Of a stretch of DNA of 64,000 nt, positions 9,933 through 22,530 are shown one piece after another. Origin of the DNA: Pisaster brevispinus. Its lineage: Eukaryota > Echinodermata > Asteroidea > Forcipulatida > Asteriidae. Under the pieces are notes generated by a model, which was given only the letters and a program-made list of their open reading frames with translations, made no database searches and was not told the DNA's origin. Location: the NCBI GenBank assembly GCA_023634235.1, contig JAMKCF010000003.1:18694742-18758741 (forward strand), in the 5' to 3' direction. The translations under genes and the position numbers were made by a program. Position 1 is the stretch's first letter. Each line of letters begins with the position of its first letter.

Positions 9933-12900
9933 CCGAGTCTAAGGATTTGAATCATGATTTCACTTATGACGTATGAATTTCGCTTGTCTTTGCGTGGAAC
10001 ACATAGCCCAGTGGTTGGGAGATAGTTTCTGGTGGATCGGGACCACGGTTCGAATCCCAGCAAAGTCCTAGATTCACTTTTTCTTTTTTCTGAGTCTAAA
10101 GATTTGAATCATGATTTCACTTATTAGGTAGGAATTTCGCATGTCTTTGCGTGGAACAGATAGCCCAGTGGTTGGGAGATAGTTTCTGGTGGATCGGGAC
10201 CACGGTTCGAATCCCGGCATGGTCCTTGATTCACAATTTCTTTTGTCTAAGTCTTTAGATTTGAATCATGATTTCACTTTTGAGGTAGGAATTTTGCTTG
10301 TCTTTGCGTGGAACACATAGCCCAGTGGTTGAAAGATAGTTTTTTGTGGATCAGGACCACGGTTCGAATCCCGACAAGGTCCTAGATTCACTTTTTCTTT
10401 TTTCTGAGTCTAAAGATTTGAATCATGATTTCACTTATGGCTTAGGAATTTCGCTTGTCTTTGCGTGGAACAGATAGCCCAGTGGTTAGGAGATAGTTTC
10501 TGGTGGATCGGGACCACGGTTCGAACACCGACAAGGTACTTCATTCACTTTTTCTTTTTTCTGAGTCTAAAGATTTGAATCATGACTTCACTTATGAGAT
10601 AGGAATTTCGCTTGTCTTTGCGTGGAACAGATAGCCCAGTGGTTGGGAGATAGTTTCTCGTAGATCGGTACCACGGTTCGAATCCCGGTAGGGTCCTTGA
10701 TCCACTCTTCTTTTTTCTGAGTCTAAATATTTTAATATTGATTTCACCTATGAGGTAGGAATTTCGCTTGTCTTTGCGTGGGACAAATAGCCCAGTGGTA
10801 GGGAGATAGTTTCTGGTGGGTCGGGACCACGGTTCGAATCCCGGCAGTGTCCTCGATTCACTTTTTTTTCTGAGTCTAAAGATTTGAATCATGATTTCAC
10901 TTATGAGGTAAGATTTTCGCATGTATTTGCATGGAACAGATAGCCGAGTTGTTGGGAGATAGTTTCTGGTGGATCGGAACCACGGTTCGAATCCCGGCAA
11001 AGTCCTTGATTCACTTTGTTTTGTTCTGAGTCTAAAGATTTGAATCATGATTTCACTTATGTGGTAGGAATTTCGCTTGTCTTTGCGTGGAACAGATAGC
11101 CCAGTGGTTGGGAGACAGTATCTGGTGGATCGGGGCCCCGGTTCGAATCCCGGCAGGGTTCTTGATTCACCTTTTCTTTTTTCTGAGTCTAAAGATTTGA
11201 ATCATGATTTCACTTATGAGGTAGGAATTTCGCTTGTCTTTGCGTGGAACACAAAGCTCAGTGGTTGGGAGACGTTTTCTGGTGGATCGGGACCACGGTT
11301 CTAATCCCGGCAGGGTCCTTGATTCACTTTTTCTTTTTTTGAAGTCTTTAGATTTTAATAATGATTTCACCTATGAGGTAGGAATTTCGCTTGTCTTTGC
11401 GTGGAACAGACAGCCCAGTGGTTGGGACACAGTTTCTGGTGGATCAGCACCCCGGTTCGAATCCCGGCAGGGTCCTTGATTCACTTTAGCTTTTTTCTAA
11501 GTCTTTAGATTTGAATCTTGATTTCACTTATGAGGTAGGAATTTCGCTTGTCTTTGCGTGGAACAGATAGCCCAGTGGTTGGGCGATAGTTTCTTGTGGA
11601 TCGGGACCACGGTTCGAATCCCGGCATGGTCCTTGATTCACAATTTATTTTGTCTAAGTCTTTAGATTTGAATCATGATTTCACTTTTGAGGTAGGAATT
11701 TCGCTTGTCTTTGCGTGGAACACATAGCCCAGTGGTTGGGAGATAGTTTCTTGTGGATCAGGACCACGGTTCGAATCCCGACAAGGTCCTAGATTCACTT
11801 TTTTCTTTTTTCTGAGTCTAAAGATTTGAATCATGATTTCACTTATGGCTTAGGAATTTCGCTTGTCTTTGCGTGGAACAGATAGCCCAGTGGTTCGGAG
11901 ACAGTATCTGGTGGATCGGGGCCCCGGTTCGAATCCCGGCCGGGTTCTTGATTCACCTTTTCTTTTTTCTGAGTCTAAAGATTTGAATCATGATTTCACT
12001 TATGAGGTAGGAATTTCGCTTGTCTTTGCGTGGAACAAATAGCACAGTGGTTGGGACATAGTTTCTGGTGGGTCGGAACCCCGGTTCGAATCCCGGCAGT
12101 GTCCTTGGTTGACTTTTTCTTTTTTTCTGAGTCTAAAGATTTGAATCATGATTTCACTTTTGAGGTAGGAATTTCGCTTGTCTTTGCGTGGAACAAATAG
12201 CCCAGTGGTTGGGAGATAGTTTCTGGTGGGTCGGGACCCCGGTTCGAATCCCGGCAGTGTCCTTGATCCACTTTTTCTTTTTTCTGAGTCTAAAGATTTG
12301 AATCATGATTTCACTTATGAGGTAGGAATTTCGCTTGTCTTTGCCTGGAACAAATAGCACAGTGGTTGGGACATAGTTTCTGGTGGGTCGGAACCCCGGT
12401 TCGAATCCCGGCAGTGTCCTTGGTTCACTTTTTCTTTTTTTCTGAGTCTAAAGATTTGAATCATGATTTCACTTTTGAGGTAGGAATTTCGCTTGTCTTT
12501 GCGTGGAACAAATAGCCCAGTGGTTGGGAGATAGTTTCTGGTGGGTCGGGACCCCGGTTCGAATCCCGGCAGTGTCCTTGATCCACTTTTTCTTTTTTCT
12601 GAGTCTAAAGATTTGAATCATGATTTCACTTATGAGTTAGGAATTTCGCTTGTCTTTGCGTGGAACACAAAGCTCAGTGGTTGGGAGACGTTTTCTGGTG
12701 GATCGGGACCACGGTTCTAATCCCGGCAGGGTCCTTGATTCACTTTTTCTTTTTTTGAAGTCTTTAGATTTTAATAATGATTTCACCTATGAGGTAGGAA
12801 TTTCGCTTGTCTTTGCGTGGAACAGACAGCCCAGTGGTTGGGACACAGTTTCTGGTGGATCGGCACCCCGGTTCGAATCCCGGCAGGGTCCTTGATTCAC

Positions 12901-14590
12901 TTTAGCTTTTTTCTAAGTCTTTAGATTTGAATCTTGATTTCACTTATGAGGTAGGAATTTCGCTTGTCTTTGCGTGGAACAGATAGCCCAGTGGTTGGGC
13001 GATAGTTTCTGGTGGATCGGGACCACGGTTCGAATCCCGGCATGGTCCTTGATTCACAATTTATTTTGTCTAAGTCTTTAGATTTGAATCATGATTTCAC
13101 TTTTGAGGTAGGAATTTCGCTTGTCTTTGCGTGGAACACATAGCCCAGTGGTTGGGAGATAGTTTCTTGTGGATCAGGACCACGGTTCGAATCCCGACAA
13201 GGTCCTAGATTCACTTTTTCTTTTTTCTGAGTCTAAAGATTTGAATCATGATTTCACTTATGAGGTAGGAATTTCGCTTGTCTTTGCGTGGAACACAAAG
13301 CTCAGTGGTTGGGAGACGTTTTCTGGTGGATCGGGACCACGGTTCTAATCCCGGCAGGGTCCTTGATTCACTTTTTCTTTTTTTGAAGTCTTTAGATTTT
13401 AATAATGATTTCACCTATGAGGTAGGAATTTCGCTTGTCTTTGCGTGGAACAGACAGCCCAGTGGTTGGGACACAGTTTCTGGTGGATCGGCACCCCGGT
13501 TCGAATCCCGGCAGGGTCCTTGATTCACTTTTGCTTTTTTCTAAGTCTTTAGATTTGAATCTTGATTTCACTTATGAGGTAGGAATTTCGCTTGTCTTTG
13601 CCTGGAACAAATAGCACAGTGGTTGGGACATAGTTTCTGGTGGGTCGGAACCCCGGTTCGAATCCCGGCAGTGTCCTTGGTTCACTTTTTCTTTTTTTCT
13701 GAGTCTAAAGATTTGAATCATGATTTCACTTTTGAGGTAGGAATTTCGCTTGTCTTTGCGTGGAACAAATAGCCCAGTGGTTGGGAGATAGTTTCTGGTG
13801 GGTCGGGACCACGGTTCGAATCCGGACAAGGTCCTTGATTCACTTTTTCTTTTTGCTGAGTCTAAAGATAGCCTAGTGGTTGGGAGATAGTTTCTGGTGG
13901 ATCGTGACCACGGTTCGAATCCCGGCAGTGTCCTTGACTCACTCTTTCTTTGTTCTAAGTCTTTAGATTTGAATCATGATTTCACTTATGAGGTATAGAT
14001 TGCGCTTGTCTTTGCTTGGAACAAATAGCCCAGTGGTTGGGATATAGTTTCTGGTGGATCGGGACCACGGTTCGAATCCGGGCGGTGTCCTTGATTCACT
14101 TTTTCTTTTTTTCTGAATCTAAAGTTTTGAATCATGATTTCACTTATGATGTAGATATTTCGCTTGTCTTTGCGTGGAACAAATAGCCCAGTGGTTGGGA
14201 GATAGTTTCTGGTGGGTCGGCACCACGGTTCTAATCCCGGCAGTGTCCTTGATTCACTTTTTCTTTTTTCTAAGTTTTTAGATTTGAATCATGATTTCAC
14301 TTATGAGGTAGGAATTTCGCTTGTCTTTGCGTGGAACAAATAGCCCAGTGGTTGGGAGACAGTTTCTGGTGGATCGGGACCACGGTTCGAATCCCGGCAG
14401 GGTCCTTGATTCATTTTTTCTGTTTTCTAAGTCTTTAGATTTGAATCATGATTTCACTTATGAGGTAAGAATTTCGCTTGTCTTTGCGTGGAACAGATAG
14501 CCCAGTGGTTGGAAGAAAGTTTCTGGTGGGCCGGGACCATGGTTCGAATCCCGGCAGTGTCCTTGATTCACTTTGTTTTTGCTGAGTCTA
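9933..14590 (+). repeat. Array block A'B'C': downstream copies of blocks A, B and C
   Basis: From 9933 the sequence follows block A (start near 318 and the GTTCGAACACCG marker at 10519, 7,416 bp after 3103). From about 11060 it follows block B with a shift near 7,574 bp. At about 13800 it jumps to the block C segment that carries the 99-bp monomer. The join at 13800 lies inside a monomer and keeps the register. Confidence 0.75.
13855..13953 (+). repeat. 99-bp truncated monomer, copy 3
   Basis: Same breakpoint and tail as the copies at 7221 and 9206. It lies 4,649 bp after copy 2, inside the downstream duplicate of block C. Confidence 0.85.
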
Positions 14591-16571
14591 AGGATTTGAA
14601 TCATGATTTCACTTATGAGGTAGGAATTTCGCTTGTCTTTGCGTGGAACAAATAGCCCAGTGGTTGGGCAATAGTTTCTGGTGGGTCGGGACTACGGTTC
14701 GAATCCCGGCAGGGTCCTTGATTCACTTTTTCTTTTTTCTAAGTCTTTAGATTTGAATCATGATTTCACTTATGAGGTAGGAATTTCGCTTGTCTTTGCG
14801 TGGAACAAATAGCCCAGTGGTTGGGAGACAGTTTCTGGTGGATCGGGACTACGGTTCGAATCCCGGCAGGGTCCTTGATTCACTTTTTCTGTTCTAAGTC
14901 TTTAGATTTGAATCATGATTTCACTTATGAGGTTATAGATTGCGCTTGTCTTTGCGTGGAACAAATAGCCCAGTCGTTGGGAGATAGTTTCTGGTGGGTC
15001 GTGACCACGGTTCGAATCCGGACAAGGTCCTTGATTCACTTTTTCTTTTTGCTGAGTCTAAGGATTTGAATCGTGATTTCACTTATGATGTAAGAATTTC
15101 GCTTGTCTTTGCGTGGAACAGATAGCCTAGTGGTTGGGAGATAGTTTCTGGTGGATCGTGACCACGGTTCGATACCCGGCAGTGTCCTTGACTCACTTTT
15201 TCTTTTTTCTAAGTCTTTAGATTTGAATCATGATTTCACTTATGAGGTAAGAATTTCGCTTGTCTTTGCGTGGAACACATAGCCCAGTGGTTGGGAAATA
15301 GTTTCTGGTGGGTCGGGACTACGCTTCGAATCCCGGCAGGGTCCTTGATTCACTCTTTCTTTTTTCTAAGTCTTTAGATTTGAATCATGATTTCACTTAT
15401 GAGGTATAGATTGCGCTTGTCTTTGCTTGGAACAAATAGCCCAGTGGTTGGGAGACAGTTTCTGGTGGGTCGGGACCACCGTTAGAATCCGGGCGGTGTC
15501 CTTGATTCACTTTTTCTTTTTTCTGAGTCTAAAGATTTGAATCATGATTTCACTTATGAGGTAGATATTTCGCTTGTCTTTGCGTGGAACAAATAGCCCA
15601 GTGGTTGGGAGATAGTTTCTGGTGGGTCGGCACCACGGTTCTAATCCCGGCAGTGTCCTTGATTCACTTTTTCTTTTTTCTAAGTTTTTAGATTTGAATC
15701 ATGATTTCACTTATGAGGTAGGAATTTCGCTTGTCTTTGCGTGGAACAAATAGCCCAGTGGTTGGGAGACAGTTTCTGGTGGGTCGGGACCACCGTTTGA
15801 ATCCGGGCGGTGTCCTTGATTCACTTCTTCTTTTTTCTGAGTCTAAAGATTTGAATCATGATTTCACTATGAGGTAGATATTTCGCTTGTCTTTGCGTGG
15901 AACAAATAGCCCAGTGGTTGGCAAATAGTTTCTGGTGGGTCGGCACCACGGTTCTAATCCCGGCAGTGTCCTTGATTCACTTTTTCTTTTTTCTAAGTTT
16001 TTAGATTTGAATCATGATTTCACTTATGAGGTAGGAATTTCGCTTGTCTTTGCCAGGAACAAATAGCCCAGTGGTTGGGAGACAGTTTCTGGTGGATCGG
16101 GACCACGGTTCGAATCCCGGCAGGGTCCTTGATTCACTTTTTCTGTTTTCTAAGTCTTTAGATTTGAATCATGATTTCACTTATGAGGTTATAGATTGCG
16201 CTTGTCTTTGCGTGGAACAAATAGCCCAGTGGTTGGGAGATAGTTTCTGGTGGGTCGGGACCACGGTTCGAATCCGGACAAGGTCCTTGATTCACTTTTT
16301 CTTTTTGCTGAGTCTAAGGATTTGAATCGTGATTTCACTTATGATGTAAGAATTTCGCTTGTCTTTGCGTGGAACAGATAGCCCAGTGGTTGGGAGATAT
16401 TTTCTGGTGGGTCGGCACCACGGTTCTAATCCCGGCAGTGTCCTTGATTCACTTTTTATTTTTTCTAAGTTTTTAGATTTGAATCATGATTTCACTTATG
16501 AGGTAGGAATTTCGCTTGTCTTTGCGTGGAACAAATAGCCCAGTGGTTGGGAGACAGTTTCTGGTGGGTCG

Positions 16572-16600
16572 GGACCACCGTTCGAATCCGGGCGGTGTCC
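16572..16600 (+). other. Strong hairpin variant around the B box
   Basis: In this subfamily GGA and CACCG pair with CGGTG and TCC, giving eight base pairs with one bulged C and a 12-nt loop holding TTCGAATCC. The same form occurs near 15472, 17503, 18288, 20320 and 20628, some copies with an extra change. The B box itself is altered to CGTTCGAATCC. Confidence 0.6.
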
Positions 16601-17091
16601 TTGATTCACTTCTTCTTTTTTCTGAGTCTAAAGATTTGAATCATGATTTCACTTATGAGGTAGATATTTCGCTTGTCTTTGCGTGGAACAAATAGCCCAG
16701 TGGTTGGGAGATAGTTTCTGGTGGGTCGGCACCACGGTTCTAATCCCGGCAGTGTCCTTGATTCACTTTTTCTTTTTTCTAAGTTTTTAGATTTGAATCA
16801 TGATTTCACTTATGAGGTAGGAATTTCGCTTGTCTTTGCGTGGAACAAATAGCCCAGTGGTTGGGAGACAGTTTCTGGTGGGTCGGGACCAACGTTCGAA
16901 TCCGGGCGGTGTCCTTGATTCACTTTTTCTTTTTTCTAAGTCTTTAGATTTGAATCATGATTTCAAATATGAGGTAAAGATTGCGCTTGTCTTTGCGTGG
17001 AACAAATATCCCAGTGGTTGGGAGACAGTTTCTGGTTGATCGTGACCACGGTTCGAATCCCGGCAGTGTCCTTGACTCACTTTGTCTTTTT

Positions 17092-17234
17092 TCTAAGTCT
17101 TTAGATTTGAATCATGATTTCACTTATGAGGTAAGAATTTCGCTTGTCTTTGCCCAGTGGTTGGGAAATAGTTTCTGGTGGGTCGGGACTACGGTTCGAA
17201 TCCCGGCAGGGTCCTTGATTCACTTTTTCTTTTT
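17092..17234 (+). repeat. 143-bp monomer with broken A box, copy 1
   Basis: Fourteen bases are missing between TTTGC and CCAGTGG. The deletion removes the start of the A box (TAGC) and the last part of the spacer, and it is flanked by GC on both sides. The B box and tail remain. Confidence 0.87.
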
Positions 17235-19274
17235 TCTAAGTCTTTAGATTTGAATCATGATTTAACTTATGAGGTATAGATTGCGCTTGTCTTTGCGTGG
17301 AACAAATAGCCCAGTGGTTGGGAGATAGTTTCTGGTTGATCGTGACCACGGTTCGAATCCCGGCAGGGTCCTTGATTCACTTTTTCTTTTTTCTAAGTTT
17401 TTAGATTTGAATCATGATTTCACTTATGAGGTAGGAATTTCGCTTGTCTTTGCGTGGAACAAATAGCCCAGTGGTTGGGAGACAGTTTCTGGTGGGTCGG
17501 GACCACCGTTCGAATCCGGGCGGTGTCCTTGATTCACTTTTTCTTTTTTCTGAGTCTAAAGATTTGAATCATGATTTCACTTATGAGGTAGATATTTCGC
17601 TTGTCTTTGCGTGGAACAAATAGCCCAGTGGTTGGGAGATAGTTTCTGGTGGGTCGGCACCACGGTTCTAATCCCGGCAGTGTCCTTGATTCACTTTTTC
17701 TTTTTTCTAAGTTTTTAGATTTGAATCATGATTTCACTTATGAGGTAGGAATTTCGCTTGTCTTTTCGTGGAACAAATAGCCCAGTGGTTGGGAGACAGT
17801 TTCTGGTGGATCGGGACCACGGTTCGAATCCCGGCAGGGTCCTTGATTCACTTTTTCTGTTTTCTAAGTCTTTAGATTTGAATCATGATTTCACTTATGA
17901 GGTAAGAATTTCGCTTGTCTTTGCGTGGAACAGATAGCCCAGTGGTTGGAAGAAAGTTTCTGGTGGGCCGGGACCATGGTTCGAATCCCGGCAAAGTCCT
18001 TGATTCACTTTGTTTTTGCTGAGTCTAAGGATTTGAATCATGATTTCACTTATGAGGTAGATATTTCGCTTGTCTTTGCGTGGAACAAATAGCCCAGTGG
18101 TTGGGAGATAGTTTCTGGTGGGTCGGCACCACGGTTCTAATCCCGGCAGTGTCCTTGATTCACTTTTTCTTTTTTCTAAGTTTTTAGATTTGAATCATGA
18201 TTTCACTTATGAGGTAGGAATTTCGCTTGTCTTTGCGTGGAACAAATAGCCCAGTGGTTGGGAGACAGTTTCTGGTGGGTCGGGACCACCGTTCGAATCC
18301 GGGCGGTGTCCTTGATTCACTTCTTCTTTTTTCTGAGTCTAAAGATTTGAATCATGATTTCACTTATGAGGTAGATATTTCGCTTGTCTTTGCGTGGAAC
18401 AAATAGCCCAGTGGTTGGGAGATAGTTTCTGGTGGGTCGGCACCACGGTTCTAATCCCGGCAGTGTCCTTGATTCACTTTTTCTTTTTTCTAAGTTTTTA
18501 GATTTGAATCATGATTTCACTTATGAGGTAGGAATTTCGCTTGTCTTTGCCAGGAACAAATAGCCCAGTGGTTGGGAGACAGTTTATGGTGGATCGGGAC
18601 CACGGTTCGAATCCCGGCAGGGTCCTTGATTCACTTTTTCTGTTTTCTAAGTCTTTAGATTTGAATCATGATTTCACTTATGAGGTTATAGATTGCGCTT
18701 GTCTTTGCGTGGAACAAATAGCCCAGTGGTTGGGAGATAGTTTCTGGTGGGTCGGGACCACGGTTCGAATCCGGACAAGGTCCTTGATTCACTTTTTCTT
18801 TTTGCTGAGTCTAAGGATTTGAATCGTGATTTCACTTATGATGTAAGAATTTCGCTTGTCTTTGCGTGGAACAGATAGCCTAGTGGTTGGGAGATAGGTT
18901 CTGGTGGATCGTGACCACGGTTCGAATCCCGGCAGTGTCCTTGACTCACTTTTTCTTTTTTCTAAGTCTTTAGATTTGAATCATGATTTCACTTATGAGG
19001 TAAGAATTTCGCTTGTCTTTGCGTGGAACAAATATCCCAGTGGTTGGCAAATAGTTTCTGGTGGGTCGGGACCACGGTTCGAATCCCGGCAGGGTCCTTG
19101 ATTCACTTTTTCTTTTTTCTAAGTCTTTAGATTTGAATCATGATTTCAAATATGAGGTAAAGATTGCGCTTGTCTTTGCGTGGAACAAATATCCCAGTGG
19201 TTGGGAGACAGTTTCTGGTTGATCGTGACCACGGTTCGAATCCCGGCAGTGTCCTTGACTCACTTTGTCTTTTT

Positions 19275-19417
19275 TCTAAGTCTTTAGATTTGAATCATGA
19301 TTTCACTTATGAGGTAAGAATTTCGCTTGTCTTTGCCCAGTGGTTGGGAAATAGTTTCTGGTGGGTCGGGACTACGGTTCGAATCCCGGCAGGGTCCTTG
19401 ATTCACTTTTTCTTTTT
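19275..19417 (+). repeat. 143-bp monomer with broken A box, copy 2
   Basis: Identical 14-bp deletion to the copy at 17092. It marks the first full 2,341-bp unit. Confidence 0.87.
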
Positions 19418-21615
19418 TCTAAGTCTTTAGATTTGAATCATGATTTAACTTATGAGGTATAGATTGCGCTTGTCTTTGCGTGGAACAAATAGCCCAGTGG
19501 TTGGGAGATAGTTTCTGGTGGATCGGGACCACGGTTTGAATCCCGTCAGGGTCCTTGATTCACTTTTTCTTTTTTCTAAGTCTTTAGATTTTAATCATGA
19601 TTTCACTTATGAGGTAAGAATTTCGCTTGTCTTTGCGTGGAACACATAGCCCAGCGGTTGGGAAATAGTTTCCGGTGGGTCGGGACCACGGTTCTAATCC
19701 CGGCAGTGTCCTTGATTCACTTTTTTCTTTTTTCTAAGTCTTTAGATTTGAATCGTGATTTCACTTATGATGTAAGAATTTCGCTTGTCTTTGCGTGGAA
19801 CAGATAGCCTAGTGGTTGGGAGATAGTTTCTGGTTGATCGTGACCACGGTTCGAATCCCGGCAGTGTCCTTGACTCACTTTGTCTTTTTTCTAAGTCTTT
19901 AGATTTGAATCATGATTTCACTTATGAGGTAAGAATTTCGCTTGTCTTTGCGTGGAACACATAGACCAGTGGTTGGGAAATAGTTTCTGGTGGGTCGGGA
20001 CTACGGTTCGAATCCCGGCAGGGTCCTTGATTCACTCTTTCTTTTTTCTAAGTCTTTGGATTTGAATCATGATTTCACTTATGAGGTATAGATTGCGCTT
20101 GTCTTTGCGTGGAACAAATAGCCCAGTGGTTGGGAGATAGTTTCTGGTGGATCGTGACCACGGTTCGAATCCCGGCAGGGTCCTTGATTCACTTTTTCTG
20201 TTTTCTAAGTCTTTAGATTTGAATCATGATTTCACTTATGAGGTAGGAATTTCGCTTGTCTTTGCGTGGAACAAATAGCCCAGTGGTTGGGAGACAGTTT
20301 CTGGTGGGTCGGGACCACCGTTCGAATCCGGGCGGTGTCCTTGATTCACTTTGTTTTTGCTGAGTCTAAGGATTTGAATCATGATTTCACTTATGAGGTA
20401 GATATTTCGCTTGTCTTTGCGTGGAACAAATAGCCCAGTGGTTGGGAGATAGTTTCTGGTGGGTCGGCACCACGGTTCTAATCCCGGCAGTGTCCTTGAT
20501 TCACTTTTTCTTTTTTCTAAGTTTTTAGATTTGAATCATGATTTCACTTATGAGGTAGGAATTTCGCTTGTCTTTGCGTGGAACAAATAGCCCAGTGGTT
20601 GGGAGACAGTTTCTGGTGGGTCGGGACCACCGTTCGAATCCGGGCGGTGTCCTTGATTCACTTCTTCTTTTTTCTGAGTCTAAAGATTTGAATCATGATT
20701 TCACTTATGAGGTAGATATTTCGCTTGTCTTTGCGTGGAACAAATAGCCCAGTGGTTGGGAGATAGTTTCTGGTGGGTCGGCACCACGGTTCTAATCCCG
20801 GCAGTGTCCTTGATTCACTTTTTCTTTTTTCTAAGTTTTTAGATTTGAATCATGATTTCACTTATGAGGTAGGAATTTCGCTTGTCTTTGCCAGGAACAA
20901 ATAGCCCAGTGGTTGGGAGACAGTTTATGGTGGATCGGGACCACGGTTCGAATCCCGGCAGGGTCCTTGATTCACTTTTTCTGTTTTCTAAGTCTTTAGA
21001 TTTGAATCATGATTTCACTTATGAGGTTATAGATTGCGCTTGTCTTTGCGTGGAACAAATAGCCCAGTGGTTGGGAGATAGTTTCTGGTGGGTCGGGACC
21101 ACGGTTCGAATCCGGACAAGGTCCTTGATTCACTTTTTCTTTTTGCTGAGTCTAAGGATTTGAATCGTGATTTCACTTATGATGTAAGAATTTCGCTTGT
21201 CTTTGCGTGGAACAGATAGCCTAGTGGTTGGGAGATAGGTTCTGGTGGATCGTGACCACGGTTCGAATCCCGGCAGTGTCCTTGACTCACTTTTTCTTTT
21301 TTCTAAGTCTTTAGATTTGAATCATGATTTCACTTATGAGGTAAGAATTTCGCTTGTCTTTGCGTGGAACAAATATCCCAGTGGTTGGCAAATAGTTTCT
21401 GGTGGGTCGGGACCACGGTTCGAATCCCGGCAGGGTCCTTGATTCACTTTTTCTTTTTTCTAAGTCTTTAGATTTGAATCATGATTTCAAATATGAGGTA
21501 AAGATTGCGCTTGTCTTTGCGTGGAACAAATATCCCAGTGGTTGGGAGACAGTTTCTGGTTGATCGTGACCACGGTTCGAATCCCGGCAGTGTCCTTGAC
21601 TCACTTTGTCTTTTT

Positions 21616-21758
21616 TCTAAGTCTTTAGATTTGAATCATGATTTCACTTATGAGGTAAGAATTTCGCTTGTCTTTGCCCAGTGGTTGGGAAATAGTTTCT
21701 GGTGGGTCGGGACTACGGTTCGAATCCCGGCAGGGTCCTTGATTCACTTTTTCTTTTT
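21616..21758 (+). repeat. 143-bp monomer with broken A box, copy 3
   Basis: Identical deletion, exactly 2,341 bp after copy 2. Confidence 0.87.
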
Positions 21759-22530
21759 TCTAAGTCTTTAGATTTGAATCATGATTTAACTTATGAGGTA
21801 TAGATTGCGCTTGTCTTTGCGTGGAACAAATAGCCCAGTGGTTGGGAGATAGTTTCTGGTGGATCGGGACCACGGTTTGAATCCCGTCAGGGTCCTTGAT
21901 TCACTTTTTCTTTTTTCTAAGTCTTTAGATTTTAATCATGATTTCACTTATGAGGTAAGAATTTCGCTTGTCTTTGCGTGGAACACATAGCCCAGCGGTT
22001 GGGAAATAGTTTCCGGTGGGTCGGGACCACGGTTCTAATCCCGGCAGTGTCCTTGATTCACTTTTTTCTTTTTTCTAAGTCTTTAGATTTGAATCGTGAT
22101 TTCACTTATGATGTAAGAATTTCGCTTGTCTTTGCGTGGAACAGATAGCCTAGTGGTTGGGAGATAGTTTCTGGTTGATCGTGACCACGGTTCGAATCCC
22201 GGCAGTGTCCTTGACTCACTTTGTCTTTTTTCTAAGTCTTTAGATTTGAATCATGATTTCACTTATGAGGTAAGAATTTCGCTTGTCTTTGCGTGGAACA
22301 CATAGACCAGTGGTTGGGAAATAGTTTCTGGTGGGTCGGGACTACGGTTCGAATCCCGGCAGGGTCCTTGATTCACTCTTTCTTTTTTCTAAGTCTTTGG
22401 ATTTGAATCATGATTTCACTTATGAGGTATAGATTGCGCTTGTCTTTGCGTGGAACAAATAGCCCAGTGGTTGGGAGATAGTTTCTGGTGGATCGTGACC
22501 ACGGTTCGAATCCCGGCAGGGTCCTTGATT

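Larger units (their letters stand above)
14591..18001 (+). repeat. Array block D: founder-like part of the 2.3-kb HOR family
   Basis: Here the spacer types GAGGTAGATATTTCGC and GAGGTATAGATTGCGC become common, together with the GGTTCTAATCC B-box variant and the CACCG/CGGTG hairpin variant. The marker TTTGCCAGGAAC at 16051 recurs at 18548 and 20889, and the 143-bp short monomer first appears here, so the block is a partial, diverged copy of the HOR that follows. Confidence 0.7.
18002..22530 (+). repeat. Higher-order repeat, 2,341-bp unit (15 monomers)
   Basis: About 18002-20189 recurs at 20343-22530 with a shift of 2,341 bp. This equals 15 x 157 minus 14, and the missing 14 bp are accounted for by the short 143-bp monomer in each unit. 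The markers at 18541, 18904 and 19164 all recur exactly 2,341 bp later. A third, partial copy lies at about 23117-23945. Confidence 0.85.
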
